Positions 1 through 6,143 of a stretch of 8,116 bases of DNA are shown in pieces. The stretch covers positions 1-8,116 of the forward strand of contig JAFSHJ010000043.1 of assembly GCA_017440425.1 (NCBI GenBank), read 5' to 3'. Below the pieces are notes generated by a model. That model saw nothing but the letters and a program-made list of their open reading frames with translations, had not been told where the DNA came from and searched no databases. Within the stretch, counting starts at the first letter, position 1, and each line of letters opens with the position of its first letter. Position numbers and translations under genes: made by a program. The DNA is from Oscillospiraceae bacterium. GTDB lineage: Bacteria > Bacillota > Clostridia > Oscillospirales > Ruminococcaceae.

Positions 1-1354
1 CACCGCAGTTGGGGCAGAACTTACCTTTGTTCACCTGACCGCAGGAGCAGGTCCAGCCGTCATCGGCAGGCTTTTTGCTGCCGCATTCGGGACAGAAGTT
101 ACCTGTTACCTCAGCGCCGCAAGCACATTTCCAGCTGCCTGCGGGAGCGGGCTTGGGACTGCCGCACTCGGGGCAGAATTTGCCTGTTGCCTCAGCGCCG
201 CAAGAGCATTTCCAGCTGCCTGCAGGAGCGGGCTTCGGGCTGCCGCAGCTCTGGCAGAATTTGCCGGTGTTGCCGCCCTGACCGCAGGAGCAGGTCCAGC
301 CTGTTGCAGCGGGAGCCGCAGCCTGCTGCTGTGCCTGCTGTTGCTGACCCATTGCAAAAAGGTTCTGTGCATTTATTCCGCCTGCACCCTGAGCCATGCC
401 AAGACCCATAAATCCGGTCATTGCGCCTGCAGAGTTGTTTGCCGCATCTCTCATGGCAGCTGCCTGAGCGCCGACCATGTGTGCTGCTGCACGGGTGGGA
501 TCCATGAATGCTGCATTGCGCTGCAGCTCTTTTATCATCTGCTCGTCTTCCTCTGTTGCCTTAACAGTGGTGACGCCTACGTTTTCAACTGTGATACCGC
601 GGTCTTCTTCCCACTCTTTGCTCAGCTCTTCCTGCATTGCCTTGCTGAGCTCTTTGGTGTGGTTGAGAATTGCGGAATAGCGGATTCCCATTTCGCTGAG
701 CTTTCCGAAAGCGGGCTGGAGTGCTGTGAGGAACTCGCTCTTCAGCTGTGTTTCAAGCTCGCTGCCCTGAATTACAAATGTATCGCTTACGTTGCCGCAA
801 ACGTTGGCATAGAATACCATTGGGTTGGAAAGTCTGAAGCTATACTGACCGAAGCATCTGAGGCTGATATCGATATCGATGCCTGCACGCTGGTCAACAA
901 CGCGGAAGGGCACGGGAGAAGCTGTGCCGTATTTCATGCCCATGATCTCTTTGGTGTTGAAATAGTAAACGCGCTGATCCTTTGCAGCGTCGCCGCCGAA
1001 GGTGAAACGCTTACCGAGAGTGCCGAACACACCCTTGATGCTGTCGCCCAGTTTGCCTGCAAACAGAGAGGGCTCTGTGGACATATCGTATTTATATTCG
1101 CCGGGCTCTGCGCAGAGGTCAACTACCTTGCCCTGCTCAACAATCATCATGCACTGACCGTCTGCAACAGCAATGATTGAGCCGTTGGAGATTATGTTAT
1201 CTGTGCCCTTGGTGTTGCTGGAGCGTCCGCTTACACGCTTGGCACCTTTGCTTACCAAAACATTGTTGGGCAGCGATTCGCAATAAAAATACTCTTTCCA
1301 CTGATCTGCCAAAACGCCTCCGACAGATCCTATTGCAGCTTTAATAAGTCCCAT
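1..1354 (-). CDS. SPFH/band-7 protein with tandem C-terminal zinc ribbons (YdjI-like), partial
   Basis: About 451 codons are visible and the 3' end lies beyond the left edge. The start ATG at 1354 follows AAAGGAGAAA at 1361-1370. Residues 1-23 form a likely amphipathic helix (MGLIKAAIGSVGG...). Residues about 45-250 match the SPFH/band-7 family seen in B. subtilis YdjI (COG4260 type), including the block FNTKEIMGMKYGTASPVPFR and, just after it, GQYSFRLSNP. An Ala/Gln-rich, helical linker follows. From residue 353 there are four zinc-ribbon units (W-[TK]-C-x-C-G...F-C-x-x-C-G), spaced 26-28 residues apart. Family members assemble on the inner face of the membrane; YdjI is known to help place PspA at the membrane. 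It is the last visible gene of the minus-strand operon. The family call is firm, but the role in this organism is inferred. The ribbon array is longer than the one or two ribbons I would expect. Confidence 0.88.
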   Translation of the reverse strand, partial: MGLIKAAIGSVGGVLADQWKEYFYCESLPNNVLVSKGAKRVSGRSSNTKGTDNIISNGSIIAVADGQCMMIVEQGKVVDLCAEPGEYKYDMSTEPSLFAGKLGDSIKGVFGTLGKRFTFGGDAAKDQRVYYFNTKEIMGMKYGTASPVPFRVVDQRAGIDIDISLRCFGQYSFRLSNPMVFYANVCGNVSDTFVIQGSELETQLKSEFLTALQPAFGKLSEMGIRYSAILNHTKELSKAMQEELSKEWEEDRGITVENVGVTTVKATEEDEQMIKELQRNAAFMDPTRAAAHMVGAQAAAMRDAANNSAGAMTGFMGLGMAQGAGGINAQNLFAMGQQQQAQQQAAAPAATGWTCSCGQGGNTGKFCQSCGSPKPAPAGSWKCSCGAEATGKFCPECGSPKPAPAGSWKCACGAEVTGNFCPECGSKKPADDGWTCSCGQVNKGKFCPNCG

Positions 1355-1382
1355 AATTCATTTCTCCTTTATAGGTCTGCAG

Positions 1383-1405
1383 GGTGCCGATGTTTCATCG
1401 GCACC
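1383..1405 (-). promoter_or_regulatory. Intercistronic hairpin between the 194-aa gene and the SPFH gene
   Basis: GGTGCCGATG (1383-1392) and CATCGGCACC (1396-1405) form a perfect 10-bp stem with a 3-base loop. It lies 18 bases after the stop at 1423 and 29 bases before the SPFH start. On the minus strand no U-run follows it, so it is not a standard intrinsic terminator in operon direction. An mRNA-stability or processing element that sets different levels of the two proteins is a reasonable inference. Confidence 0.7.
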
Positions 1406-1422
1406 GCTGCTGTGTTTTTAAT

Positions 1423-2007
1423 TTATGCCCAGGGATTTTCACTTTCCGGCTGACGGATGCCAACCATCAGGAACTGCTCCCACAGATACCATTTTCCGTC
1501 TTTTGCCTGACGCATCAGAACTTCGCGGGCGCTGTCTGCGCCGCCGGATCTGATGAACAGCTTTGCATAACCCTCGTTCTGATAGCTGTAGGGGTTTTCG
1601 CTTACTGTGATGGTGTAGGGCTCGGAGGGATTATAATCGTTCTGGGGAGTTGCACCGTTGAAATAGGAACGGGGCACATAGTCGTTGCCGCGGAAACGGT
1701 CTTTGAGGAAGCTGATCTCGGTGCCGCTCAACGGACGGGGTCCCTTGAGAACGTTGAGCATCTGTGTGGAAAGATCTGCGTTGTAGGGATATACACACAG
1801 AGCAATAACTGTCATTGCGGCAGTTTCAAAGGGAGTGGACATTGCAGCCTGGGGAATTGCGGTGAACTCTGCCAAAGAAGCGGGGATTGCGGTGAATGTG
1901 AATGTCTCCGATTTGCCGCTTGCACCCTTCACAGCATTTTTGATGATGTCTGCGCTTTCATTGACTGCGCTTCCAACCTGTTTTTTCAAATTATCGAACA
2001 AACCCAT
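1423..2007 (-). CDS. 194-aa conserved Firmicutes protein of unknown function with amphipathic N-terminus
   Basis: ATG at 2007 is preceded by AAGGAGGAT with good spacing. Residues 1-30 (MGLFDNLKKQVGSAVNESAD...) look like an amphipathic helix, similar in style to the start of PspA-type proteins. Residues 34-55 contain a repeated TAIP motif. The rest is a compact soluble domain with recognisable blocks: PRPLSGTEISFLKDR, NDYVPRSYFNGATP, SENPYSYQNEGYAKLFIRSG and a C-terminal end rich in Trp (WYLWEQF...ENPWA). I recall this pattern from an uncharacterised Firmicutes family, possibly DUF6935, but the number is from memory and unchecked. No catalytic motif is evident. It sits 48 bases after the lipoprotein gene and 68 bases before the SPFH gene, so it is probably cotranscribed with both. 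Its function is unknown; a peripheral inner-membrane partner of the SPFH protein is an inference. Confidence 0.88.
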   Translation of the reverse strand: MGLFDNLKKQVGSAVNESADIIKNAVKGASGKSETFTFTAIPASLAEFTAIPQAAMSTPFETAAMTVIALCVYPYNADLSTQMLNVLKGPRPLSGTEISFLKDRFRGNDYVPRSYFNGATPQNDYNPSEPYTITVSENPYSYQNEGYAKLFIRSGGADSAREVLMRQAKDGKWYLWEQFLMVGIRQPESENPWA

Positions 2008-2055
2008 TATATGATCCTCCTTGTTTTATATATGTTGCAATTTAATTTTTTAACA

Positions 2056-3222
2056 TCAGTATCCACAGCGGCTGAACTCTATTTCTGTGTATTCACAGGC
2101 GTAGAGCAGCGGATATCCGTCGGTGTGCAGCACGTTTATTCTCTCGCCCGTGCTGTCAGCCCAGGTTATAATAAACTCGCCACCAAAACTGTAGGGTTCA
2201 ATGCTCTCCAGCACGCTTCCGTCAACCAGCATCATATCAAACATTATTCTCTCGGGGTTGGCTGCATTGCCCGCACCGTTGGAGTTGTAAAAATATCCTT
2301 CAAATGCTTCAAATATCTCGCTGTTTTCCGGACCGTACCAATATGCCATGGTGTAGCTGTCTTCTATTACGAAATACAGTCTGCACACCATTCTGTCGCC
2401 GTCCGCTGTCTCGACTATAGCCTCCCAGTCACCAGCCAGCTCTTCCGGCTTGACCACCATGCCTTTTACGAAATATTCGTTCTCTTCCGCACCGTAGACG
2501 GTGATATCCTCCACGTTGCCGCGGTTGTCACCACCGGTTATCAGGTAGCCGTCCATAACATCCAGCATGGGATATATCGTTATAACGTTTCCATCGCTGT
2601 CGACGATGTTGACCTGAACGTTGGAATAGATGGCCTCTTCGTTGCAAAGGATGGTTATGGGCTCACCGCTTTCGCTGCGGTAGAGCACCTCGCCCGCATA
2701 TCCATCCTCCATTACACCGTTGGGAACGATCCACTCGTTCACCGCAACAGATGCATTGGGGTCTGCGGGGATTATGCAATAGAACTCGTTGCCATAGGTC
2801 TCAACGTAGTTATCATAGGGGATATCTGCCATAAAGGCATAATCTTCAAGATAACCCCGCTCTTCAAAAAATCCGCGGTAGCCGTCTCCCATGGGACCGT
2901 CTACATATCCCACAAAGGCAACGGCACAGTCCATACCGTTGTTTTCAAGCTCCGATATCAGGGAGAGATAGGAGGGATCTTTGTCTTCTTGATCTTTGTC
3001 TTCCTGATCTTTGTCCTCTTGATCTTTGCCCTCCTGCAGCTCCTCCTGCTTTTCAAAAAGCTTATCCAGCTTATCCTGCAGATCGGAACCGCTCTGTTCG
3101 GGCTTGATCTCCTGCTGACCTATGTTCTTCAAATTTGATAAAATTCCGCATCCGCTCATTGTGAGCATTACGCACACCGTTACTGCCGCACAGAGGATGC
3201 GCAAAAAACATTTTTTACTCAC
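2056..3222 (-). CDS. Predicted lipoprotein with KDQED tandem repeat
   Basis: The open frame reaches a TTG at 3228, but a GTG at 3222 has the better distance (about 9 bases) from the GAGG at 3232-3235, giving 388 residues. From that start, residues 2-8 are basic, 9-23 hydrophobic, and MSGC at 22-25 is a lipobox, so Cys25 should be lipidated and the protein anchored on the outer face of the membrane. A charged, helix-prone stalk follows (about residues 35-80), containing KDQED repeated in tandem. The remaining 300 residues are acidic and aromatic-rich, with alternating strands and Gly/Asp turns, which suggests beta-sandwich domains. I recognise no enzyme motif. It lies between the 65-aa membrane protein and the 194-aa gene on the same strand. 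It may be the extracytoplasmic sensor or ligand of the cluster, which is an inference. Confidence 0.85.
   Translation of the reverse strand: MSKKCFLRILCAAVTVCVMLTMSGCGILSNLKNIGQQEIKPEQSGSDLQDKLDKLFEKQEELQEGKDQEDKDQEDKDQEDKDPSYLSLISELENNGMDCAVAFVGYVDGPMGDGYRGFFEERGYLEDYAFMADIPYDNYVETYGNEFYCIIPADPNASVAVNEWIVPNGVMEDGYAGEVLYRSESGEPITILCNEEAIYSNVQVNIVDSDGNVITIYPMLDVMDGYLITGGDNRGNVEDITVYGAEENEYFVKGMVVKPEELAGDWEAIVETADGDRMVCRLYFVIEDSYTMAYWYGPENSEIFEAFEGYFYNSNGAGNAANPERIMFDMMLVDGSVLESIEPYSFGGEFIITWADSTGERINVLHTDGYPLLYACEYTEIEFSRCGY
2976..3035 (-). repeat. Four 15-base tandem units inside the lipoprotein gene
   Basis: Four consecutive copies of a GATCTTTGTCTTCTT-like unit (plus strand) start at 2976, 2991, 3006 and 3021, with few substitutions. 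The 15-base period equals five codons and encodes KDQED. Copy-number change would keep the reading frame and only lengthen or shorten the stalk after the lipid anchor. Confidence 0.85.
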
Positions 3223-3272
3223 TGCCAAACACCTCGCTGATAATTTTTAGCAAACACAGTTGCCGTTACGCT

Positions 3273-3470
3273 TTATTTGTTCTCAATGCGGCGTCTGGAT
3301 ACCGTTGTGTGGGTAAAATCATCGATTTTGTCTGTCAGGTCAAGACCCTCTTCGTTTATGTAAACTCTTGCGGCATACTGTTTGCCGGTGGTCTTCATCT
3401 GAGCTTTAAAAATGCTGCAAACAATGAATGCAATAAGCAGCGGTACCAACACAATAATAATAAATTCCAC
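3273..3470 (-). CDS. Small single-pass membrane protein (65 aa)
   Basis: The start is a GTG at 3470 preceded by AGAGGG with 7-base spacing. Residues 2-22 (MEFIIIVLVPLLIAFIVCSIF) are one hydrophobic segment. The tail of about 43 residues is polar (KAQMKTTGKQ...), ends in a basic patch SRRRIENK, and has an acidic centre (INEEGLDLTDKIDD). By the positive-inside rule the tail is probably cytosolic. It starts 50 bases after the YdjG-like gene and ends about 50 bases before the lipoprotein gene on the same strand. I do not recognise the family. The good ribosome binding site and tight spacing argue that it is real, and the long open frames antisense to it are shadows. It may be a membrane adaptor in the cluster. 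Confidence 0.75.
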   Translation of the reverse strand: MEFIIIVLVPLLIAFIVCSIFKAQMKTTGKQYAARVYINEEGLDLTDKIDDFTHTTVSRRRIENK

Positions 3471-3520
3471 GCTGTTTCCCTCTTTTCTTTTTTTGATAAT
3501 TGTTCAGTTTAGCTTTTGGA

Positions 3521-4600
3521 TCACAGGAACAGCAATCCCAAAATTATCATGAGCGGCACAGCGATGCCTGCAAACCATGCAAAATATTTGCCTTTATCCA
3601 CGGGCAGTTCGCCAACCAGCTTGCCTGTCTGTCCGTTCATTGCAAAGAGGAAGTTTTTGTCCTTCCACTTTGTGCTGAGCATCCAAACGGGAAGCAGCGC
3701 ATATTTCATATCCGCACTGTCTATGTTGAAATCTTCTCTTCCGTTGGTAACGCTGTCGTAATCGACAACCGTCTTTCTCAGTTCTTCTGCAAAACTGTTC
3801 TTTGCTCGCTCCTCGATTCTCGGCATGGTGGTCTCTTTGTCCACATCGTATTTATCTGCCAAAAATCCGGGGAGATAGGCGGAAGAGAAGGGTTTGAACT
3901 CGCTGTAATCATAGGGTTCGATGGCATCCATATGATTATCGGGCATCTTTGTGGATGCATCTGCCGGAATCTTCTTGAAGCCAATGTTTCCGCCGCGGAC
4001 TACATTGTAGTGGCTGGTCTCGGTGACTTCGTATTCACCGCTTTTGTATACTCTTTTTGTGGTTCCCTCATATTCAGCAACACCGCTAACCTGGCAATCG
4101 CAAAGCCAGAAGGGAACGTAAACACCCTTGATCTCTTCGATGTGATTCTGATCGCAGAAGCTTTTGGGCAGGAACTTTTTGCCCTTGTAAAACTTCTTCA
4201 GCGCCGCAACAGCATCTTCCTTGCTGAGCTTGAAGGGAATGATGAGATCGGGCTTGAGACCGCCCGCAAACTGGGACGGCATAATTGTGGGGTTGCCGCA
4301 AGAGGGGCAGCTTGTTGCCGCTGTTGTGGCATCGCAGATGAGCTCTGCACCGCAGGAAGAGCAGTTATAAACCTTCATTCCGTTAAGTTCTTCGGCACTC
4401 CAGCAGCTTTCTTCCGGATTTGCCTCCGCTGCCTTCTGTGCTTCCAACGAAGCGGCTTCATCGTCTGCAAAAAGCTTTTCTATCTCTGCCACCTCGTATT
4501 TGCTTCCGCAATAATCACATTCCAGCTTGCCGCTGTCCCCCACAAAATGCAGCGGACCTGTGCATGCGGGGCATTGATAGTTGGTAACACCTGTTGCCAT
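3521..4600 (-). CDS. YdjG-like TFIIB-type zinc-ribbon membrane protein
   Basis: ATG at 4600 follows GGGAGGAG with 8-base spacing, giving 359 residues. Two zinc ribbons open the protein: CPAC at 10-13 with CDYC at 28-31, and CSSC at 80-83 with CPSC at 98-101. An acidic, Ala/Glu-rich spacer lies between them. Residues about 110-335 form a soluble domain with the blocks PDLIIPFKLSKEDA, GVYVPFWLCDCQVSG, FSSAYLPGFLADKYDV and YALLPVWML. A single hydrophobic segment (338-359) ends the chain, making it a tail-anchored protein with a cytosolic body. This layout matches B. subtilis YdjG and clostridial relatives that are often mislabelled PriA-like helicase because of the ribbons; no helicase motifs are present. 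YdjG is membrane-bound and works with YdjI in membrane-stress response. The gene is first behind the 4745-4773 promoter. Confidence 0.85.
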   Translation of the reverse strand: MATGVTNYQCPACTGPLHFVGDSGKLECDYCGSKYEVAEIEKLFADDEAASLEAQKAAEANPEESCWSAEELNGMKVYNCSSCGAELICDATTAATSCPSCGNPTIMPSQFAGGLKPDLIIPFKLSKEDAVAALKKFYKGKKFLPKSFCDQNHIEEIKGVYVPFWLCDCQVSGVAEYEGTTKRVYKSGEYEVTETSHYNVVRGGNIGFKKIPADASTKMPDNHMDAIEPYDYSEFKPFSSAYLPGFLADKYDVDKETTMPRIEERAKNSFAEELRKTVVDYDSVTNGREDFNIDSADMKYALLPVWMLSTKWKDKNFLFAMNGQTGKLVGELPVDKGKYFAWFAGIAVPLMIILGLLFL

Positions 4601-4738
4601 AATTGTTACTCCTCCCGGTGAGAAAATTTATGGATAACCATATTTTTAAACGGAAAAACAGCGGCCGCGGTGAAACTTCTGCAACAGCTGCGGAAGCATC
4701 GCCGCCGACCCACTGCTTTTCCCGGCAAATCAATCTTT
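4601..4738 (-). promoter_or_regulatory. Long GC-rich 5' leader of the five-gene operon
   Basis: The transcript predicted from the 4745-4773 promoter has about 138 bases before the 4600 ATG. The leader contains CTTCCGCA...TGCAGAAG (minus strand, about 4676-4696), able to form an 8-bp hairpin with one mismatch. It also contains GCGGCCGC and an A/U-rich run just before the ribosome binding site. I do not recognise a known riboswitch or T-box motif. Confidence 0.35.
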
Positions 4739-4744
4739 TCTTAT

Positions 4745-4773
4745 ATTATATCGTTTATTTCAGTTTTTTTCAA
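4745..4773 (-). promoter_or_regulatory. Sigma-A type promoter for the zinc-ribbon/lipoprotein/SPFH operon
   Basis: On the minus strand TTGAAA (4773-4768) and TATAAT (4750-4745) are separated by exactly 17 bases. Transcription should start near 4738. It sits in the gap after the TM2 gene, so the downstream five genes can be made independently of it. No clear intrinsic terminator ends the TM2 gene, so readthrough is also possible. Confidence 0.75.
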
Positions 4774-4809
4774 CCATCGCCGCAAACTTACCGATATATT
4801 TATCGAAAA

Positions 4810-5529
4810 TTATTTTGCAAGAGCAGCGCCCTGCTTATCGGTGAACTTGTTGACGAGTATTTTAATGAGGTCGATCAGCCAGCCAATTCCGAACACACCG
4901 CCGGTGAACAGCCATACAAGACCTGTTCCCACTTTTCCGGTATAGAATCTGTGTGCACCAAATCCGCCGAAGAAGAGGCAGAGTATCAATGCCACCACCC
5001 ATTTTTTTGGTTCGCCTGCGGGAGCTGCTTTTTCTGCGGGAGCTTCTGCTTTAGCTTCTGCCTTAGCTTCTGCCTTGGGAGCTGCTGCGGGTTCTGCGGG
5101 AGCGGGAGCGGCATATGCTTCAACAGCTTCGCCTTTGAGTATCTTCTGAATGGTCTCTGTTACCTTGTCGATGTACTGTCCCTGAAGAATGGGTCTGTCC
5201 AGCATTCCCTGAACGCCTCTCTGTGCAATGCTGTTTTTACCCACGTTCATGCTGAAGCCGCCAACACCTACATTGGTTTTGTTGTCGCTGATGTTAGGCT
5301 GAACTTTAATGTTGCTTCCCTTGACATAGACGTTAAGAGCTACATCCAGATCCGGTTCGCGCTTAAATGCAATGTTCTCACCGCCGATACCCTTCTTTTT
5401 CTCAAAAGGCATCTGGAATGCGGCTGCCTGCGGTGCAAGCTTTTCGTAAAGTTCATCCACGGTGATCTCGTAACCTGCATCAAAATTTCTGGGGGCTGTT
5501 GCTTTTGCCATTTCTGTCAAACTTGCCAT
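4810..5529 (-). CDS. TM2-domain membrane protein with uncharacterised N-terminal domain
   Basis: The frame is open to 5610, but the start is set at ATG 5529 because AGGAGG lies just upstream of it (5536-5541) and the extra 27 codons merely read through the ribosome binding site. This gives 239 residues. Residues 1-140 form a soluble, strand-rich domain I do not recognise (blocks NFDAGYEITVDELYEKL, NVYVKGSNIKVQPNIS, VGVGGFSMNVGKNSIAQRG, VTETIQKIL). Residues about 141-174 are an Ala/Pro/Lys/Glu linker with an AEAK repeat. Residues 175-235 are a TM2 domain: KKWVVALILCLFFGGFGAHR, the conserved loop HRFYTGK, then GIGWLIDLIKIL. TM2 domains are two-helix hairpins of unclear function, commonly fused to zinc ribbons or short soluble domains. 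It precedes the zinc-ribbon/SPFH operon on the same strand and may belong to the same system. Confidence 0.88.
   Translation of the reverse strand: MASLTEMAKATAPRNFDAGYEITVDELYEKLAPQAAAFQMPFEKKKGIGGENIAFKREPDLDVALNVYVKGSNIKVQPNISDNKTNVGVGGFSMNVGKNSIAQRGVQGMLDRPILQGQYIDKVTETIQKILKGEAVEAYAAPAPAEPAAAPKAEAKAEAKAEAPAEKAAPAGEPKKWVVALILCLFFGGFGAHRFYTGKVGTGLVWLFTGGVFGIGWLIDLIKILVNKFTDKQGAALAK
5041..5076 (-). repeat. Three 12-base tandem units in the TM2 protein linker
   Basis: AGCTTCTGCTTT (5041-5052) is followed by two copies of AGCTTCTGCCTT (5053-5064 and 5065-5076) on the plus strand, coding for the (AEAK) linker repeat. The period is four codons, so unit gain or loss stays in frame. Confidence 0.85.
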
Positions 5530-5681
5530 TATTATTCCTCCTAAATAAATTTTATTCAGATGCCAACCTTCAAAAGGCAATGCGCTTCCTTTGCGTTTTG
5601 TTTTACACAAGCCCTTATCTCCGGCAAACTGTCCTATATATGCTTTAGGGTTGAAGATATCTGCTTTTACCCTGTGTTTTA

Positions 5682-5710
5682 ATTATATACCCCCTGCCCC
5701 CCATTGTCCC
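5682..5710 (-). promoter_or_regulatory. Probable promoter of the TM2 gene with G-tract spacer
   Basis: On the minus strand a perfect TATAAT (5687-5682) lies 17 bases after GGGACA (5710-5705), a 4-of-6 match to the -35 consensus. The spacer carries two G-runs of six and five. Transcription would start near 5675, leaving a leader of about 146 bases. The weak -35 suggests an activator or another form of control. Confidence 0.6.
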
Positions 5711-5740
5711 CCTACTAAAAGTATGGGATGGGGGTTCTGA

Positions 5741-6082
5741 TTAAAAACTAATTTGCAACTTCCGTTTTTTCAAGACTGCAACAAAGTGTACTCCTACGGC
5801 AACTGCGCATCCATGGCTCCTGCCCGCTGCCTCTGCACCAACGCAGCCAAAACCAAGCTTTACGGTGTTGCCGGACACGAGCCGGGGCTCAGCACCATCT
5901 TCAGGTATGACGATTACGAGGGTCTGAAACAGCTTGGATCAGTCAACCACAACGCTCCCGCTCTGATGGATGGTCCCACCGCATCCAATCTTCTCAACTC
6001 CATAGTGCTCAACCACGATGAGAAATATCTTGCCGTCGGCGGTTCAGACCGCATCGGTGCCGTGCATATTATTGCACAGTAA
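5741..6082 (+). pseudogene. C-terminal remnant of a beta-propeller-like protein
   Basis: The frame opens after a stop at 5738-5740 and runs to TAA at 6080-6082. The only early start codon is TTG at 5753, with no ribosome binding site at a usable distance; the first ATG, at 5813, also lacks one. The protein (109 residues from the TTG) ends in strand-turn patterns like propeller blades, for example KLYGVAGHEPGLSTIFRYDD and LNHDEKYLAVGGSDRIGAVH. Codon use looks coding, and a strong terminator follows at once. The simplest reading is the last part of a larger gene whose 5' portion was lost, with the break now next to the TM2 promoter region. A short functional gene expressed by an unseen signal cannot be excluded. 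I do not know the parent family's substrate. Confidence 0.6.
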
Positions 6083-6091
6083 TTAAACAAC

Positions 6092-6123
6092 AAAAAACTA
6101 CCCGTTTTTTCGGGTAGTTTTTT
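6092..6123. terminator. Bidirectional intrinsic terminator
   Basis: AAAAAACTACCCG (6092-6104), a six-base loop and CGGGTAGTTTTTT (6111-6123) form a perfect 13-bp stem with a T-run on both strands. It serves the plus-strand remnant ending at 6082 and the minus-strand IclR-type gene ending at 6144. Confidence 0.93.
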
Positions 6124-6143
6124 CTATCTGCCGTATTCTGCGT

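Noticed and set aside
341..1180. Plus-strand open frame of 279 codons
   Set aside because: It is the antisense shadow of the SPFH gene, Cys-rich with no recognisable domain and no ribosome binding site.
1384..3138. Plus-strand open frame of 584 codons
   Set aside because: It is antisense to two well-supported minus-strand genes (lipoprotein and 194-aa protein) with good ribosome binding sites, and it has an unnatural Cys/Val/His-rich composition and no initiation signal.
3521..4600. PriA-like replication restart helicase
   Set aside because: Only the zinc ribbons resemble PriA; no Walker or other helicase motifs are present, and the protein ends in a membrane anchor.
3500..4621. Plus-strand open frame of 373 codons
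   Set aside because: It mirrors the YdjG-like gene, whose zinc ribbons, membrane anchor and ribosome binding site make the minus strand the true one.
4795..4808. CGATA-AATA-TATCG hairpin just after the TM2 gene as a terminator
   Set aside because: The stem has only five A/T-rich pairs and no U-run follows it in the direction of transcription.
4603..5544. Plus-strand open frame of 313 codons
   Set aside because: It is antisense to the TM2 gene and crosses a clear minus-strand promoter; the translation is low-complexity Cys/Phe/Ser.
5530..5610. 27-codon N-terminal extension of the TM2 protein
   Set aside because: The extension reads through the AGGAGG site that serves ATG 5529 and has no start signal of its own.
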